Shown here: piece by piece, positions 44,180-53,187 of the stretch
Layout: each line of letters starts with the position of its first letter
Position numbering within the stretch: position 1 is the stretch's first letter
DNA from: CAWIKY01 sp963836905
GTDB lineage: Bacteria; Pseudomonadota; Alphaproteobacteria; Caulobacterales; Hyphomonadaceae
Reading direction: 5' to 3'
NCBI GenBank assembly: GCA_963836905.1
Contig: CAWIKY010000006.1
Coordinates: 744,001-808,000, forward strand
DNA: 64,000 bases
The notes under the pieces: model-generated
Told to the model about the DNA's origin: nothing
The model's input: only the letters and a program-made list of their open reading frames with translations
Databases searched by the model: none
Made by a program: the position numbers and the translations under genes

Positions 44180-44460
44180 GAACTCTTGCCGCCGCTATAG
44201 GCTGGCGAGATCGCGGCATGGCGTTTGGCGGGAAGAACGGTGTCGCCGGTGTCATCCGACGTCGAGCGTTTCTCGCCGCGGCTGACCCAGCTTTGCAGAT
44301 CCTCGACGGCATAGACGACACGCCCGCCGATCTTGGAGTATTTCGGGCCGGTCCCGTAGGTGCGGTGTTTCTCCAGCGTCCGGCCGGAAAGGCCGAGAAA
44401 GCGGGCGGCTTCGGGGGTTCTGAGATAGCGCGGCGGCAGGCCGGCATTGGGATCGGGCAT
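44176..44460 (-). CDS. AlpA/Xis-like helix-turn-helix protein, RdfS-type excision factor
   Basis: A 94-residue winged helix protein. RYLRTPEAARFLGLSGRTLE is the helix-turn-helix and GPKYSKIGGRVVYAVEDLQSW the wing. It heads the DUF2840-traF unit, as rdfS does in the Mesorhizobium symbiosis ICE, where RdfS is the recombination directionality factor that drives excision. By this synteny it is probably the excisionase partner of an integrase outside the window. It could also act as a regulator of the tra genes. Confidence 0.8.
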   Translation of the reverse strand: MPDPNAGLPPRYLRTPEAARFLGLSGRTLEKHRTYGTGPKYSKIGGRVVYAVEDLQSWVSRGEKRSTSDDTGDTVLPAKRHAAISPAYSGGKSS

Positions 44461-44618
44461 GGGAGGCTCCTCTGGTCATCGCGGCCCGTCGCGGAATGCG
44501 CTGGGCGGTCGATGGACAGAGAAGCGGAGAATAGCTCGTAAAGGGGATGACGAAGATTTCGGGGAGAAATCGTTACCCCCGAAAGACGCGATAAATGCGC
44601 TTGCTCAGATGATGTTTT

Positions 44619-45467
44619 TCAGAACGGAATGTCGTCTTCGGATTGCGAACGGCTGCGCTCGATCCGTTCGACAAAGGCCAGGGAGGAAAGCACGCAGTCG
44701 ATCAGAAACTGTGCTTCTGATACTGAGAGCAGGTCGTTGTCGTGCGCATAGGAGCGTTTGTTGCGCGCATCGTTTAGACCTTCGAAGAGCTTATGCTGCA
44801 CGCGGAGTGTCGGCAAAGCGAACTCGGTCACTTCGCCGTTGTCGCGCAGCAGTTTGCCGTAGGCGCCGAAGATCGCGTGGAGCGGAGTTTTCGCTTCGAC
44901 AGGCTGGCCGCGTTCCGAGAGCACATGCCGGAAGCGTTTGACGCAATAGGTATGCACGCGGTCAAGCGCCACGTCGGGTTTCTCGGCGACGAGATCGTTT
45001 GCAATCGAAGCGCGCAGCTTCGGCAGCGTCGTGTCGCGCGAGAAGTCAGTCAGTGCATCTTCTAGCTTCATTGTCGATGCCGCTTCGAGTTCATCTGCGA
45101 AGCGCTTAATCCACTCCGCCAGCCGCGCTTCTTCCTCCGTATCTTCCTCGTGGTAATCAGTCAGAGTGCACCGATAATCCCAAAGCGCACGCATCACTCG
45201 CGCGACGAAGCGTGGTTCGGCGACTTCGACGAATCCACGCAGCGTCTTTCCCTTGCTGTGTCCTTCGATCTGAAATCGCTCTTGGAAAATGTTCAGATCG
45301 AACGTCTCCTCGAACCACTCCGCCATCGTCCAGTCCGAAAAGTCGAGGACATAGCCGCCGCCGCTGTGAAATATCTGATCGAAGACAGCGCGTGATTTGG
45401 TGGGCAGGCGGCGCGTGCGTCCGAGAATACGCGGTGCAGTGGGCGATGTTTTTGGTTGGGTCGACAT
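44619..45467 (-). CDS. Abortive-infection C-terminal (Abi_C) family protein with HEPN motif
   Basis: A 282-residue protein whose last 90 residues match the Abi_C pattern: LRVQHKLFEGLNDARN, then KRSYAHDNDLLSVSEAQFL and a hydrophobic helix. RNKRSYAH fits the HEPN Rx4-6H ribonuclease signature. The N-terminal two thirds (FEETFDLNIFQERFQIEGH and after) are acidic and helical and I cannot assign them. It lies alone between rdfS-like and fseA-like genes, where related ICEs have no such gene, so it is an insertion of defence cargo. It probably acts by RNA cleavage upon phage infection, but this is inferred. Confidence 0.75.
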   Translation of the reverse strand: MSTQPKTSPTAPRILGRTRRLPTKSRAVFDQIFHSGGGYVLDFSDWTMAEWFEETFDLNIFQERFQIEGHSKGKTLRGFVEVAEPRFVARVMRALWDYRCTLTDYHEEDTEEEARLAEWIKRFADELEAASTMKLEDALTDFSRDTTLPKLRASIANDLVAEKPDVALDRVHTYCVKRFRHVLSERGQPVEAKTPLHAIFGAYGKLLRDNGEVTEFALPTLRVQHKLFEGLNDARNKRSYAHDNDLLSVSEAQFLIDCVLSSLAFVERIERSRSQSEDDIPF

Positions 45468-45511
45468 AGCGCAACGATATCAGGCAGAAAGCGCGCCGGA
45501 AATGCTTGGCC

Positions 45512-46229
45512 TTACTTCGTCTTTCCGCGGAGGATTTGCCGATAGCCCCCGCTAGCAAGGCGTTCGCCGTAATAGGCGAGACGCGCCGTGTGTGCTTTCA
45601 AGGAGCTGGTCTTCCAGGGTTCGGCAGCGATCCGCTCCCGTCCGAAATAGACTGTCGCGATATCACGCAAGGCGGCACCGGAATGCCGTGCGTCGTCAGT
45701 CCGAAGCGCTCTTGAGATGCGGATGCGGCGTTGCTTTGTGAACCATTGCCGTGGCCTTTGGCCTTGCATCGCATGGCGCAAGCGCTCCGCCGCCTTCAAA
45801 CGAACGCACCAATCGGCATCGAGCGGGATCAGGACGGCGACAGGATGATCTTCAATTTCAGGCGCGGTCGACATGGTGACGATACCACCGATCAGCGTCC
45901 TCCAACCGTTTCGGTCGATGCTCTGCGAAGGCGAAGAAGGGCCGAGCCGAAGGGTGCTGTCAGTCAGCGCTTCGGGAGGCGGCGGCGAGATCACATGCGA
46001 AACGACCGGCGCTACGGCAGGCGTCCAGAGCACGGTCGCGGCGGTCGCATCGAATTGTGGATCGACCGGGAAATCGTAACCCCCATGTCAGCGCGCCTCG
46101 CTTCGGACATGTTTGGGATATGCCGCTCGATAATCCGGATTGCGCCTAAGGCATTCCCAGGCCAGGCCGGAGGCATCGAAGTGTTTCGATGTATGCGTAG
46201 TCAGATTCGTTTCGCCAGTTCGTCGACAT
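45512..46229 (-). pseudogene. DUF6499-DUF2285 transfer activator (FseA-like), interrupted
   Basis: ATG 46229 with GGAGAG upstream opens STNWRNESDYAYIE. One base later the family sequence continues as HFDASGLAWECLRRNPDYRA (DUF6499), then meets an in-frame TGA (about 46085-46087) between SEAR and HGGYDFPVDP. It then runs through the DUF2285 domain (HPVAVLIPLDADWCVRLKAAE and WFTKQRRIRISRALR) to the stop at 45512. So one extra A near 46181-46187 and one stop codon separate the parts. FseA of ICEMlSym, the master activator of excision, has the same domains and is made by a programmed +1 frameshift, so recoding cannot be excluded. Confidence 0.75.
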
Positions 46230-46369
46230 ATCCGCTCTCCTACTTTACGCGCCGAGCGTCGGACGCTGCGGACTTGAGAGTATGCTCGCGTTAAACGGGA
46301 AATCGTAGGGAGCTCAATGGCATATGGCGATGCGCGAAGTGCATCACCGGACTGAACGACTTTGACGGA

Positions 46370-46642
46370 TCAGGCGTTCCGAGAAAGAAGCTCGCGATAT
46401 CCGTTGCTCTGTCATCCAATGCGCACGCGAAAGATGGCTGTCATGTACGCGTCGGGCACGCTCCGGTTCGTCTTCGGCGTCGATTCCGAACAGGTGGTGC
46501 GCGATCTCCGACAGCGCTGCCCCGTCGGCTTCGGCGTCGAGCAGGCGTGCATAAAGCTTGAGCTGGGCGCGGTCATAGTCGGTCAGAGTGGTCGCTGTTC
46601 GGCGGGGTGTCGGTAAGCCCGTGTACTGATCTGATTGTTCAT
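46370..46642 (-). pseudogene. Single-domain DUF2285 protein (QseM-like antiactivator), frameshifted
   Basis: ATG 46642 follows AAGGGACGAG and begins NNQISTRAYRHPAEQRPL. The next frame carries LTDYDRAQLKLYARLLDAEA, then IAHHLFGIDAEDEPERARR and SHLSRAHWMTE, and a final frame NGYRELLSRNA ends at the stop 46370. Shifts lie near 46587 and 46405. Rejoined, the protein of about 90 residues resembles QseM-type DUF2285 proteins, which bind and inhibit FseA. Position fits: it faces an XRE gene (QseC-like) across a 177-bp control region. Confidence 0.65.
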
Positions 46643-46770
46643 CTCGTCCCTTAATGGGCGACGTATGCGCCCTATGGTTAATGCCTCATTTTGGCGGTTC
46701 CGCGCAACGGTCCAGCAGTTGAAAGCTGGACTCTCCGCGATGGTTTGTCGAACGGACCGCATCAGAGCGA

Positions 46771-46782
46771 GTATTATAATAC
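46771..46782. promoter_or_regulatory. Palindromic promoter/operator between qseM-like and qseC-like genes
   Basis: GTATTATAATAC is a perfect 12-bp palindrome containing a consensus TATAAT -10 box that reads in both directions. A related half-site (TAAAATACG) follows at 46790-46798. In ICEMlSym the divergent qseM-qseC region holds two QseC operators; the layout here is similar. No certain -35 boxes were found. Confidence 0.55.
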
Positions 46783-46819
46783 GTCGCACTAAAATACGCG
46801 ATAGGTCTTTTGTCGTCGG

Positions 46820-47045
46820 ATGGATATCCGGCAGATTTTTGGGAACAATCTCAAGCACTACAGAACCTTAGCTGACATGAGCCAGGCAGCGCTGGCCGTG
46901 AAGATGGGCGTGGATCGCGCCCATGTGAGCTCGATGGAGCGCGGCCAGCAGAACGTCACGATCATCACGCTCTGGCACGCCGCCCTTGGCGCTGGATGTG
47001 CGAGCCGGATCTTTTGTTGAAGGAAAGCGCCACGGAGGGCGCTGA
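46820..47045 (+). CDS. XRE-family regulator (QseC-like), frameshifted at C-terminus
   Basis: A small Cro/C1-type DNA-binding protein. The helix-turn-helix is MSQAALAVKMGVDRAHVSSM at about residues 21-40, followed by ERGQQNVTIITLWHAA. As read, translation stops at 47020. Removing one G near 46985-46989 gives ALDVRAGSFVEGKRHGGR and a stop at 47045, which fits the family better. Either product keeps the DNA-binding domain. There is no clear ribosome site before ATG 46820, in keeping with the leaderless qseC mRNA described for ICEMlSym. Confidence 0.75.
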
Positions 47046-47054
47046 ACAGACATA

Positions 47055-47082
47055 AGCCCCGCCCGGTCGCCCGGGCGGGGCT
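47055..47082. terminator. Strong bidirectional hairpin between XRE gene and DUF736
   Basis: AGCCCCGCCCGG and CCGGGCGGGGCT form a perfect 12-bp GC stem with loop TCGC. It lies between the 3' ends of the convergent XRE and DUF736 genes. No long T-run follows on either strand, yet position and stability suit a shared terminator. Confidence 0.7.
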
Positions 47083-47094
47083 GAGGTCGCGTGC

Positions 47095-47430
47095 TCAGTC
47101 GCCGTTCTTGCGGCGCGCCCGGGACCAGATGAGGCTGAAGGTCTCCTCGCCGCCTTCGACGACCGTGTCATCGAAGAGGTTGGCGTAGATCGGCTGGGTG
47201 AAGCTCGGATCGTCCAGCTTGAGGCTCAGATAGTCGCGGCCCTCGTTCGAGCGCTTCGACCAGGCGGCGCCGATCTCGGCGCGGCCGACGAAGACCCGGT
47301 GGGAGGGGGCGTTCTCGCCGGAGGTGCTGTCCTCGGGGACGATGCGGACGTTCTGCGCCTGCACGTTGAGGGTGACGATTTCTCCGACGTATTCGTTGCC
47401 GGTCTTCTTGAAGGTTCCGATGGTGGCCAT
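47095..47430 (-). CDS. DUF736 family protein
   Basis: A 111-residue protein of unknown function that is near-universal in this ICE group. Typical blocks are MATIGTFKKTGNEYVGEI, HRVFVGRAEIGAAWSKRS and GRDYLSLKLDDPSFTQPIYA. ATG 47430 has AGGAGA 6 nt upstream. It is intact, while several genes upstream in the same direction are frameshifted. The family is predicted to be a small beta-rich, possibly DNA- or RNA-binding protein. Confidence 0.92.
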   Translation of the reverse strand: MATIGTFKKTGNEYVGEIVTLNVQAQNVRIVPEDSTSGENAPSHRVFVGRAEIGAAWSKRSNEGRDYLSLKLDDPSFTQPIYANLFDDTVVEGGEETFSLIWSRARRKNGD

Positions 47431-48046
47431 GTCATTTCTCCTTTGGTTTTCGATCCCGCGCCCGTCGCGGTCTCGATGGCGATCGTCAGGACCGGGACGA
47501 TCCGCCGACGCAGCCCTTGGCCCGCAGCGACAGCGGAGGACGCCGGGGGCGGACTTTCTTGGACCCGTCAGGGTCGTCCCGCGAGGAATGGGCAAAGCCC
47601 AGGGGAAGAAAGTCCGAACCCGGCGTTGCGGCTGAGGCGGTCGAGGCGTCAGCCGATCCCGGTCAGATCAGCCCATTGAGAGGCCGTGACGGACGCGGGT
47701 GACGAGGGCATGGGATGAGAAATGACCGCCACCCTCGGACCGGGCAATCCACCGGCAATGTCGTCGGTGAAAGACAGGCTCTAGCGTGCAGAACGGCGGA
47801 GAGCATGTTCATCGCCAAGCTCTCCCGGCTTGCGAGAATGCCCCTCGCCACCTAGGCTTCGGAAGTGTTTCGATATGTGTTGTGCTTGGTCGAGGCGCTC
47901 GAACGAGATCAGACGCGCTCAGCGAACGCCCGTATCCGAGCTTCGGCTGACCTCGCGCGATACCGTGAATTGCAGGCGTATTGGCGGCGAGGTGTCAGCG
48001 ATCATTCGCGAACGGGTTCGCCTGGATGGCGTCTGTGTGCTGCCCA
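47431..48046. other. 616-bp region without a supported gene, upstream of DUF736
   Basis: It holds the structured inverted repeat at 47543-47623 (separate entry). A plus-strand frame from GTG 47865 starts with a protein-like stretch (residues EALERDQTRSANARIRASA) but has no good ribosome site or known family, so I do not call it. The rest shows nothing I can support. Confidence 0.5.
47543..47623. ncRNA. Candidate structured RNA or DNA element
   Basis: An 18-bp inverted repeat (47543-47560 with 47606-47623, 16 matches including a perfect CGGACTTTCTT/AAGAAAGTCCG core) encloses two small hairpins: GACCC-GTCA-GGGTC at 47562-47575 and TGGGC-AAA-GCCCA at 47589-47601. The result is a closed multi-branch fold of 81 nt lying 113 nt upstream of DUF736. 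On the DUF736 strand it could be a 5' leader element; alternatively it is a DNA recognition site such as an oriT. I know no named family for it. Confidence 0.45.
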
Positions 48047-48467
48047 TCATCCTCGCCGATGCGGACCGGCGAGGCTTGCGATCCGCACCCAGGCGGTGCC
48101 GGCGGTGACGATCCCGCCAATGATCGCGAAGGCCAGCGTCCAGCCTTCGGACGCACCGCCGATCTGCGACAAGGCCCTTGATCGCGGAAAATCCGGCGAC
48201 GCCAGCCGGCGCAGCGAAGAGCGCGCCGATGGCGAGGCGGATCGGGACGGACTGGACCTTGGCGAAGATAATCTGGCCGATGAGAGAGGTGAAGACGGCG
48301 GCAAACATGCCAGCGACCAATGCCGCGATCACGCCCGCCTCGGTGTCGTAGACATACATGCCGACAGCTCACTCCGACGAAGGCGGGCAGCGCGTAGACG
48401 GCAAGGCGAACAGCACCCAGACGAGGAAGCCGAGGCCGATGACACTTAGGAAGGCTGATACGAACAT
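48047..48467 (-). pseudogene. Small ICE-conserved membrane protein, frameshifted
   Basis: ATG 48467 with GAGGAGA upstream starts FVSAFLSVIGLGFLVWVLFAL. The sequence continues in other frames as VYALPAFVGVS, then MYVYDTEAGVIAALVAGMFA, SLIGQIIFAKVQSVPIRLAI and finally QIGGASEGWTLAFAIIGGIV, ending at 48047. Rejoined it is about 140 residues with four hydrophobic segments, like a hypothetical membrane protein I recall from rhizobial ICEs between DUF736 and DUF2493. About three single-base shifts (near 48408, 48374 and 48164-48170) break it. Confidence 0.65.
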
Positions 48468-48480
48468 GGGCGGTCTCCTC

Positions 48481-49523
48481 TCATGGGCTGCGCCTCCACC
48501 ACCGCCACGGCGCTGACGAAGCATAGCATATATGCGGTGTTCGCGGAATATTCCCGTGAGCGCATCGCGATGCGATATGCGCATCACGGGTCATGACGAC
48601 CCGCCTTGTCGTCTCGCGGAAATCGTAGAGCGGGATGCCAAGCACCTTGGCCTTGTCGGCGAGATTGTCGGTGATGCCCGAGCCCGGGAAGACGATGAGA
48701 CCGATCGGCAGCGTCTCCAGAAGTTGATCGTTGCGCTTGAACGGCGCGGCCTTGCCGTGCCGGGTCCAGTCCGGCTTGAAGACGATCTGCTGGCATTTGC
48801 GGTTGTCGGCCCAGCAGGCCGCGATGCGTTCCGCGCCCTTGGGCGAGCCGCCATGCAGAAGCACCATGTCGTCGTGCTTGGCGTTGACCTTGTCGAGGGC
48901 GGCCCAGATGGCCTCGCGTGTCCGTGACGTCCTGCCCGCCGGTGAAGGCGATCTTCGGTGCCGGTGGGCATCAGCGGTTCGAGGTCGGCTCCTACGCTTG
49001 GCGTCGAGATAGTCGCGGCTGTCGATCATCGCGGCGGTCATGTGCTTGCGGTTGACGTTGCTGAGCCGGAACGCGGATGCCAGGTCTGGCCAAGATGGGC
49101 CTCGAAAGCTCGGCGGCGAGATCGCGCATGCTTTCATAGGCGTTGCGCTGTTCTGTAAGCGTGATGCCTTCGGCGATGAGGCGTTCCAGTTCGACCGAGC
49201 GGACTTCGGAGCCGTCCTGTTGCCGCTGGCGCGCTTCTGCGCCTGTTCGTTGTCGTCGAGCTTGCGGTCGATCCGGATCGCCATGCGATGGAAGACATTG
49301 GTGGTGGACCAGAGCAGGTCGTCGAGGTCGGGTTCGAGCCGCGTGTCGCCGAGTGCGACGACGAGGGCGTCGAAGATGTCGGCGAGTCGCGCCATCGACA
49401 GCGTCAGGCGTCTGGCAACGGACGTGGATCGGGTTCGTCGGCGAAGGGTCGATGAGCGAAGAGTTGGAGTTCGTCGAGGACCAGGGCGGTGGCGGAGCGG
49501 GTTTCGGGATCGTGCAGGGTCAT
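48481..49523 (-). pseudogene. DUF2493 protein, frameshifted
   Basis: ATG 49523 with AAGGAGG upstream starts TLHDPETRSATALVLDELQL and reaches a stop at 49404-49406. The family continues in the next frame (MARLADIFDALVVALGDTRL to MAIRIDRKLDDNEQAQKR), shifts again, and the DUF2493 domain proper is readable as DKVNAKHDDMVLLHGGSPKG, ADNRKCQQIVFKPDWTRHG and IVFPGSGITDNLADKAKVLG. This domain has a nucleotide-binding SLOG-like pattern (GSPKGAE, FPGSG). At least three shifts are needed, including one apparent missing base. Confidence 0.75.
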
Positions 49524-49870
49524 TTGAGTTGGCCTCCTTGCTCGTGACCGCGCCTCGCGCGGCCTTCATGGGCGACGGGAAAGCGGGGACGCGACCGGGC
49601 CTGCATCCTTCGTCAGAAGGACCGGAGCGTGAGCGGAGGATGGCGAAGGCGGCGCCGTTTTGGATCGCGATGCAAAGCCGGGGCTGGGGCATCTATGATT
49701 GATGTTTCCGCGCATGCGCGGGTGGCCCGGCGGCGGAAAACGGTGTCGCCGCAGCCATTGCCGGACCGGGCGGTCTCCGCTCCGTCTCGCCCCTCTCGGA
49801 AGGCCGTCGGGCGCGGCTCTCGTGGCGAGGGACATCATCGTCACTGCATGACGATCCCGACCCGAAGTCG
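49524..49870. other. 347-bp region without a supported gene
   Basis: It lies between the DUF2493 start and the end of the toprim gene. It contains a 14-bp perfect palindrome CCGCGCATGCGCGG at 49708-49721. Otherwise only short frames are seen, none of which resembles a known family. Confidence 0.45.
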
Positions 49871-50927
49871 TCAGCTGGTATTGGCCCGAGCGAGCGTCGG
49901 CACATCGATCGGCGCGAGCTGGGGACGCAAATGGCTGCCGCATCTCGTCGAGTCCAAGTGCAGGAGATCGTCGTTGAAGTCGCCCGAGCCGGATCGCAGC
50001 GGCAAGATGGTCTCGACCCCCATCGGCCGCGACGCGCTACGTCCAGCGCTGCTGACCGCCTCCTGACCCGCCGGGTCCTCATCGATGGCGATATAGAGCC
50101 GGTGCAGGCCAGTCGGCGGATCGAAGGCTGCGAGGTGGCTGCCCGACAGGGCTGCGGCGACGGACATTGATGGCATTGCCATTCGGAGAGAGAGCATGGT
50201 CTCCAGCCCTTCGCCGACCGCCAGAATGTCGCGTCGCCTGATCCAAACCGGACGGCGTGGCCGAGCAGATTGCCCATCGCCTTGCGGTTCGGATCGAGCG
50301 GAGCTTTCGTCACGGTCTTCGGATCGAGCCAGGTCCGATGCACGCCGGTCAACGTTCCGTCGGTGTCGGTGACTTTGGCGAGCAAGGCGGGCCAGGTTTC
50401 CGGCGGCGCGCTCTGTGGTTGGCTTCGCGCCAGTAGTAGCAGTGCGGATGGAATCTGCACCGTATCGATTGGAGCACGCCGATAATCCGCGCCCGGCGAG
50501 ATAGCGTTCGGCCAGCGTGCCCGGCGATCGGTTGGCCCATCGCCCAAAGCCGTCGGGCCGCCTCTGGCGATCCGCGTACGGCGCTTTCTCTATCGGTTTC
50601 CGCGGCGGTGGCTCGGGTCTTGGCAGACTGAGAAAACGGCGTGCCTCGTCGAGCGTGTCACCGAGTGAGGAGAGGTTCAGGTTGGCCGCGATGAGGTCGA
50701 GCAGATCGCCATGTTCGCCGGTGGCGGCATCGGTCCATTTGCCCGCCGCACCCTTGCCGACGAGTCGGTCCGGTGAGCCGGACATAGAGGCTGCGACCGG
50801 GCGTGTTGTCGACATCGCCGACGATCCAGTAGTTGCCCTGCTTGTGCCCGTTCGAGAGGTATTGGCGACAGACCGCCTCGGCCTCGCGCCCGAGCCTTCG
50901 CGCGATCTCCGATGCGGGATTGTCCAT
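49871..50927 (-). pseudogene. Toprim-domain primase-like protein, multiply frameshifted
   Basis: ATG 50927 with GGAGA upstream begins DNPASEIARRLGREAEAVC. The family sequence then jumps frames: GKGAAGKWTDAATGEHGDLL after a shift near 50757-50771, then FHPHCYYW, then TWPALLAKVTDTDGTLTGVH and KAMGNLLGHAVRFG, and last AVGEGLETMLSLRMAMPS with GLHRLYIAIDEDPAGQEA, which is the toprim fold with its acidic DxDxxG-like site. This is the DUF7146/toprim protein usual in this ICE neighbourhood, probably for DNA replication or transfer. At least four shifts break it. Confidence 0.75.
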
Positions 50928-51132
50928 GTTGGTCTCCTAAGCGATACGCAGAAAAAAGGGCCTGCCGCGTCCGACAGGCCCCAGGGTCGAGGGAGTTTGG
51001 GGGAAGTGTCTCCCTCGGTTGGTGGTCGCCCTGTCGAGTGGCGAAGGCGATGCCAGCAACAGGTCAATCATCATCCAGTCGGAGCGATTGGGCCATCGAC
51101 CACGCGCCGCCGTTCGCCTGTCCTTTGCGCGA

Positions 51133-53187
51133 TCACTCGGCGGCTTCGAGCGGAACGCCTCTTCTTCGAGTCGTCGTTCGTCGGCCAGATGCTCGTCATC
51201 GCGATCATCGACGATCTCGAACTCCGGCTCGTCGGGCTCTTCGACCAGCGGCGTCGTGCGCAGCGGCTGCGGGCAGCCAGTCGGTGCCCACCAGCAGCTC
51301 CTCCGCGGCCTCGACCATGTCGGGCTTCTTGAACCCGGCGATCCGGTCGGCGTCCTTGTCGCCCTTTGCGTCGCGCACCGCGGCGAGGATCTGCGCCTTG
51401 GTCACGCGGCCGAGATAGCTGTCGGCCGTCGGCGTCCATCCCGCCTTCGCCATGTCGAGACCGAGCGTCGCGGCCAGAACATCGGCATGGGCGATCTGGC
51501 GCGGCTTGCGGTAATGCGGCTCCTGCACCGCGTTCACGGTCATCGCCACGCAATGGGCGAAGAGCGCGTCGCGGCTGTCGCTGTCCCATTCGGTCAGTGC
51601 CGCCCAGAGGTCTTCCGGCGCCTTCGGCAGGCTTGCCGCCCAGGTCTCGATCCGCTGGTCGATCGCCTGCGCGTAGGCCGTGTCGCCGAGACCGTCCGCC
51701 TGCGCCCCGAAATTCGCGGCTTTCGGCGTGATCTCGACACAGCTGTCCTGGGCGTAGTGGTAGAAGAGCTGCAGGACCATCGCGTGGAGGCAGGCGAGCA
51801 TGGCGAGTTGCGGATCATTCGCGAGCGCGTTGCGCAGCGCCATCGTGCGATGGACCGTCAGGTCGCAGACGAGCCGGTCGGAGAGCGGCTTGGTGCCGTC
51901 ATCGTCTTCCTCCTCGTCCGGATCGATGGTCCGGCCGGCGGTTTCGGCGACCGCCTCATCCGCCGTTGGATCGATCGTCCCGCGCTGGAAGCGTCGTCGG
52001 CCTCCACCACCGGTTCGTCCTCGGGCCGGACATAGCCGCGTTCGACGCGCAGGTGCCCCGAGCTGTCGATGCTGACGAAGGCACCCGCGATGGCGTAGTC
52101 GTCCGCCTCGAACCGGATCGGGCCGATTCTGCAGCGCTTCCATCGCCGTTTCGATCTCGCCGAGCCGGGCGTCGACCTCTTCGGGGAGTTCGTCCGCTTC
52201 GGCATGCTCGTCTTCGAGCTTCTCGTACTCGGCCTTGAGCGCGGCGTAGGACGCTTCCTCTTCGTCGCTCATCGGCTCGGCCTCGCCGCGAATGCGCCGC
52301 AGGTCGTAGGTGTGGCCGTAGGGAAAGTCGGTGCCGACCTCGATCCACTGCCAGCCTTCGGCGCGGATCGCTTCGGCTTCCTCGCTGAGCTTCTCGGTGA
52401 CCATGGTCTCGAGCAGCGCCGCATCCTGCAGCCAGCCGCCATCGTCGGTCTGGAACAGATCGCGCAGGATTTCGCCGCCCGCTTCGACATAATTGTCGAG
52501 ACCGACGAACTGCGCCCGCCGGTCTGAGGCGCGCACGGCGCCTTCGGTCAGCATGCGGCGGATTTCGTAGGGCTGCTTGGAATAGTGCTGCTTTAGCGCC
52601 TCCCAGACCTGTTCCTGGCGCTCATGGTCGGGATTGACCGTGAAGGCCATGAGCTGGTCGAGGGTCATTTCCTCCTCGGCATAGGCGTCGAGCAATGATG
52701 GCGCAACGGCTGCAAGCTTGAGCCGCTGCTTGACCACATTGGCCGACACGAAGAACGCCGCGGCGATCTCTTCCTCGGACTTGCCCTTCTCGCGCATCGC
52801 CTGGAAGGCGCGGAACTGGTCGAGCGGATGGAGCGGCGCGCGCTGGATGTTCTCAGCGAGGCTGTCCTCTTCGGCCAGACCGTCGGTCCGTACGATGCAG
52901 GGCACAGGTGCCGTCTTGTTCAGGCGACGCTGCTTCACGAGCAGTTCGAGCGCGCGGAAGCGGCGACCGCCCGCCGGGATCTCGAACATGCCGGTCTCGC
53001 CGCCGTTATCGTCGAGCACAGGCCGGACGGTCAGGCTTGCCAGCAGTGTGCGCCGGGCGATGTCCTCGGCCAGTTCTTCGATCGAGACGCCGGCCTTGAT
53101 CTGGCGGACGTTCGCCTGGCTGAGCAGCAGCTTGTTGAAGGGGATGTCGCGCGAGGCGCTGAGGGTGATCTTCTTTGACTTGGTCAT
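51133..53187 (-). pseudogene. ParB/RepB/Spo0J-like protein of ICE, frameshifted
   Basis: A large ParB-domain protein (about 680 residues if rejoined). The N-terminal ParB fold is intact: NVRQIKAGVSIEELAEDI, MFEIPAGGRRFRALELL, and LAENIQRAPLHPLDQFRAF with a following KRAA-type helix-turn-helix. Two compensating shifts, near 52118-52126 and 51976-51992, swap the stretch IGPIRFEADDYAIAGAFVS for another frame. A third, near 51261-51272, diverts the end from PLRTTPLVEEPDEPEFEI; the likely natural stop is 51133-51135. ATG 53187 follows GGAGAAG. In this ICE family it probably acts with DUF932 and toprim proteins in maintenance. Confidence 0.78.

Noticed and set aside
46085..46087. In-frame TGA in the FseA-like gene as a selenocysteine codon
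   Set aside because: No plausible SECIS-type hairpin follows, and the family has no selenoprotein tradition; a mutation or error is simpler.
46583..46858. Minus-strand 91-codon frame across the qseM-qseC control region
   Set aside because: Only its last 19 codons, from ATG 46642, look coding; the upstream part runs through the divergent promoter.
47600..47620. GAAGAAAGTCCG looks like the GAGGAAAGTCCGGGC core of bacterial RNase P RNA
   Set aside because: Only about ten bases match; the rest of the conserved RNase P core is absent nearby, and the segment is explained by the inverted repeat at 47543-47623.
49708..49721. 14-bp palindrome CCGCGCATGCGCGG as an operator or att site
   Set aside because: A single GC-rich palindrome in a GC-rich intergenic region is weak evidence, and no repeat or promoter accompanies it.
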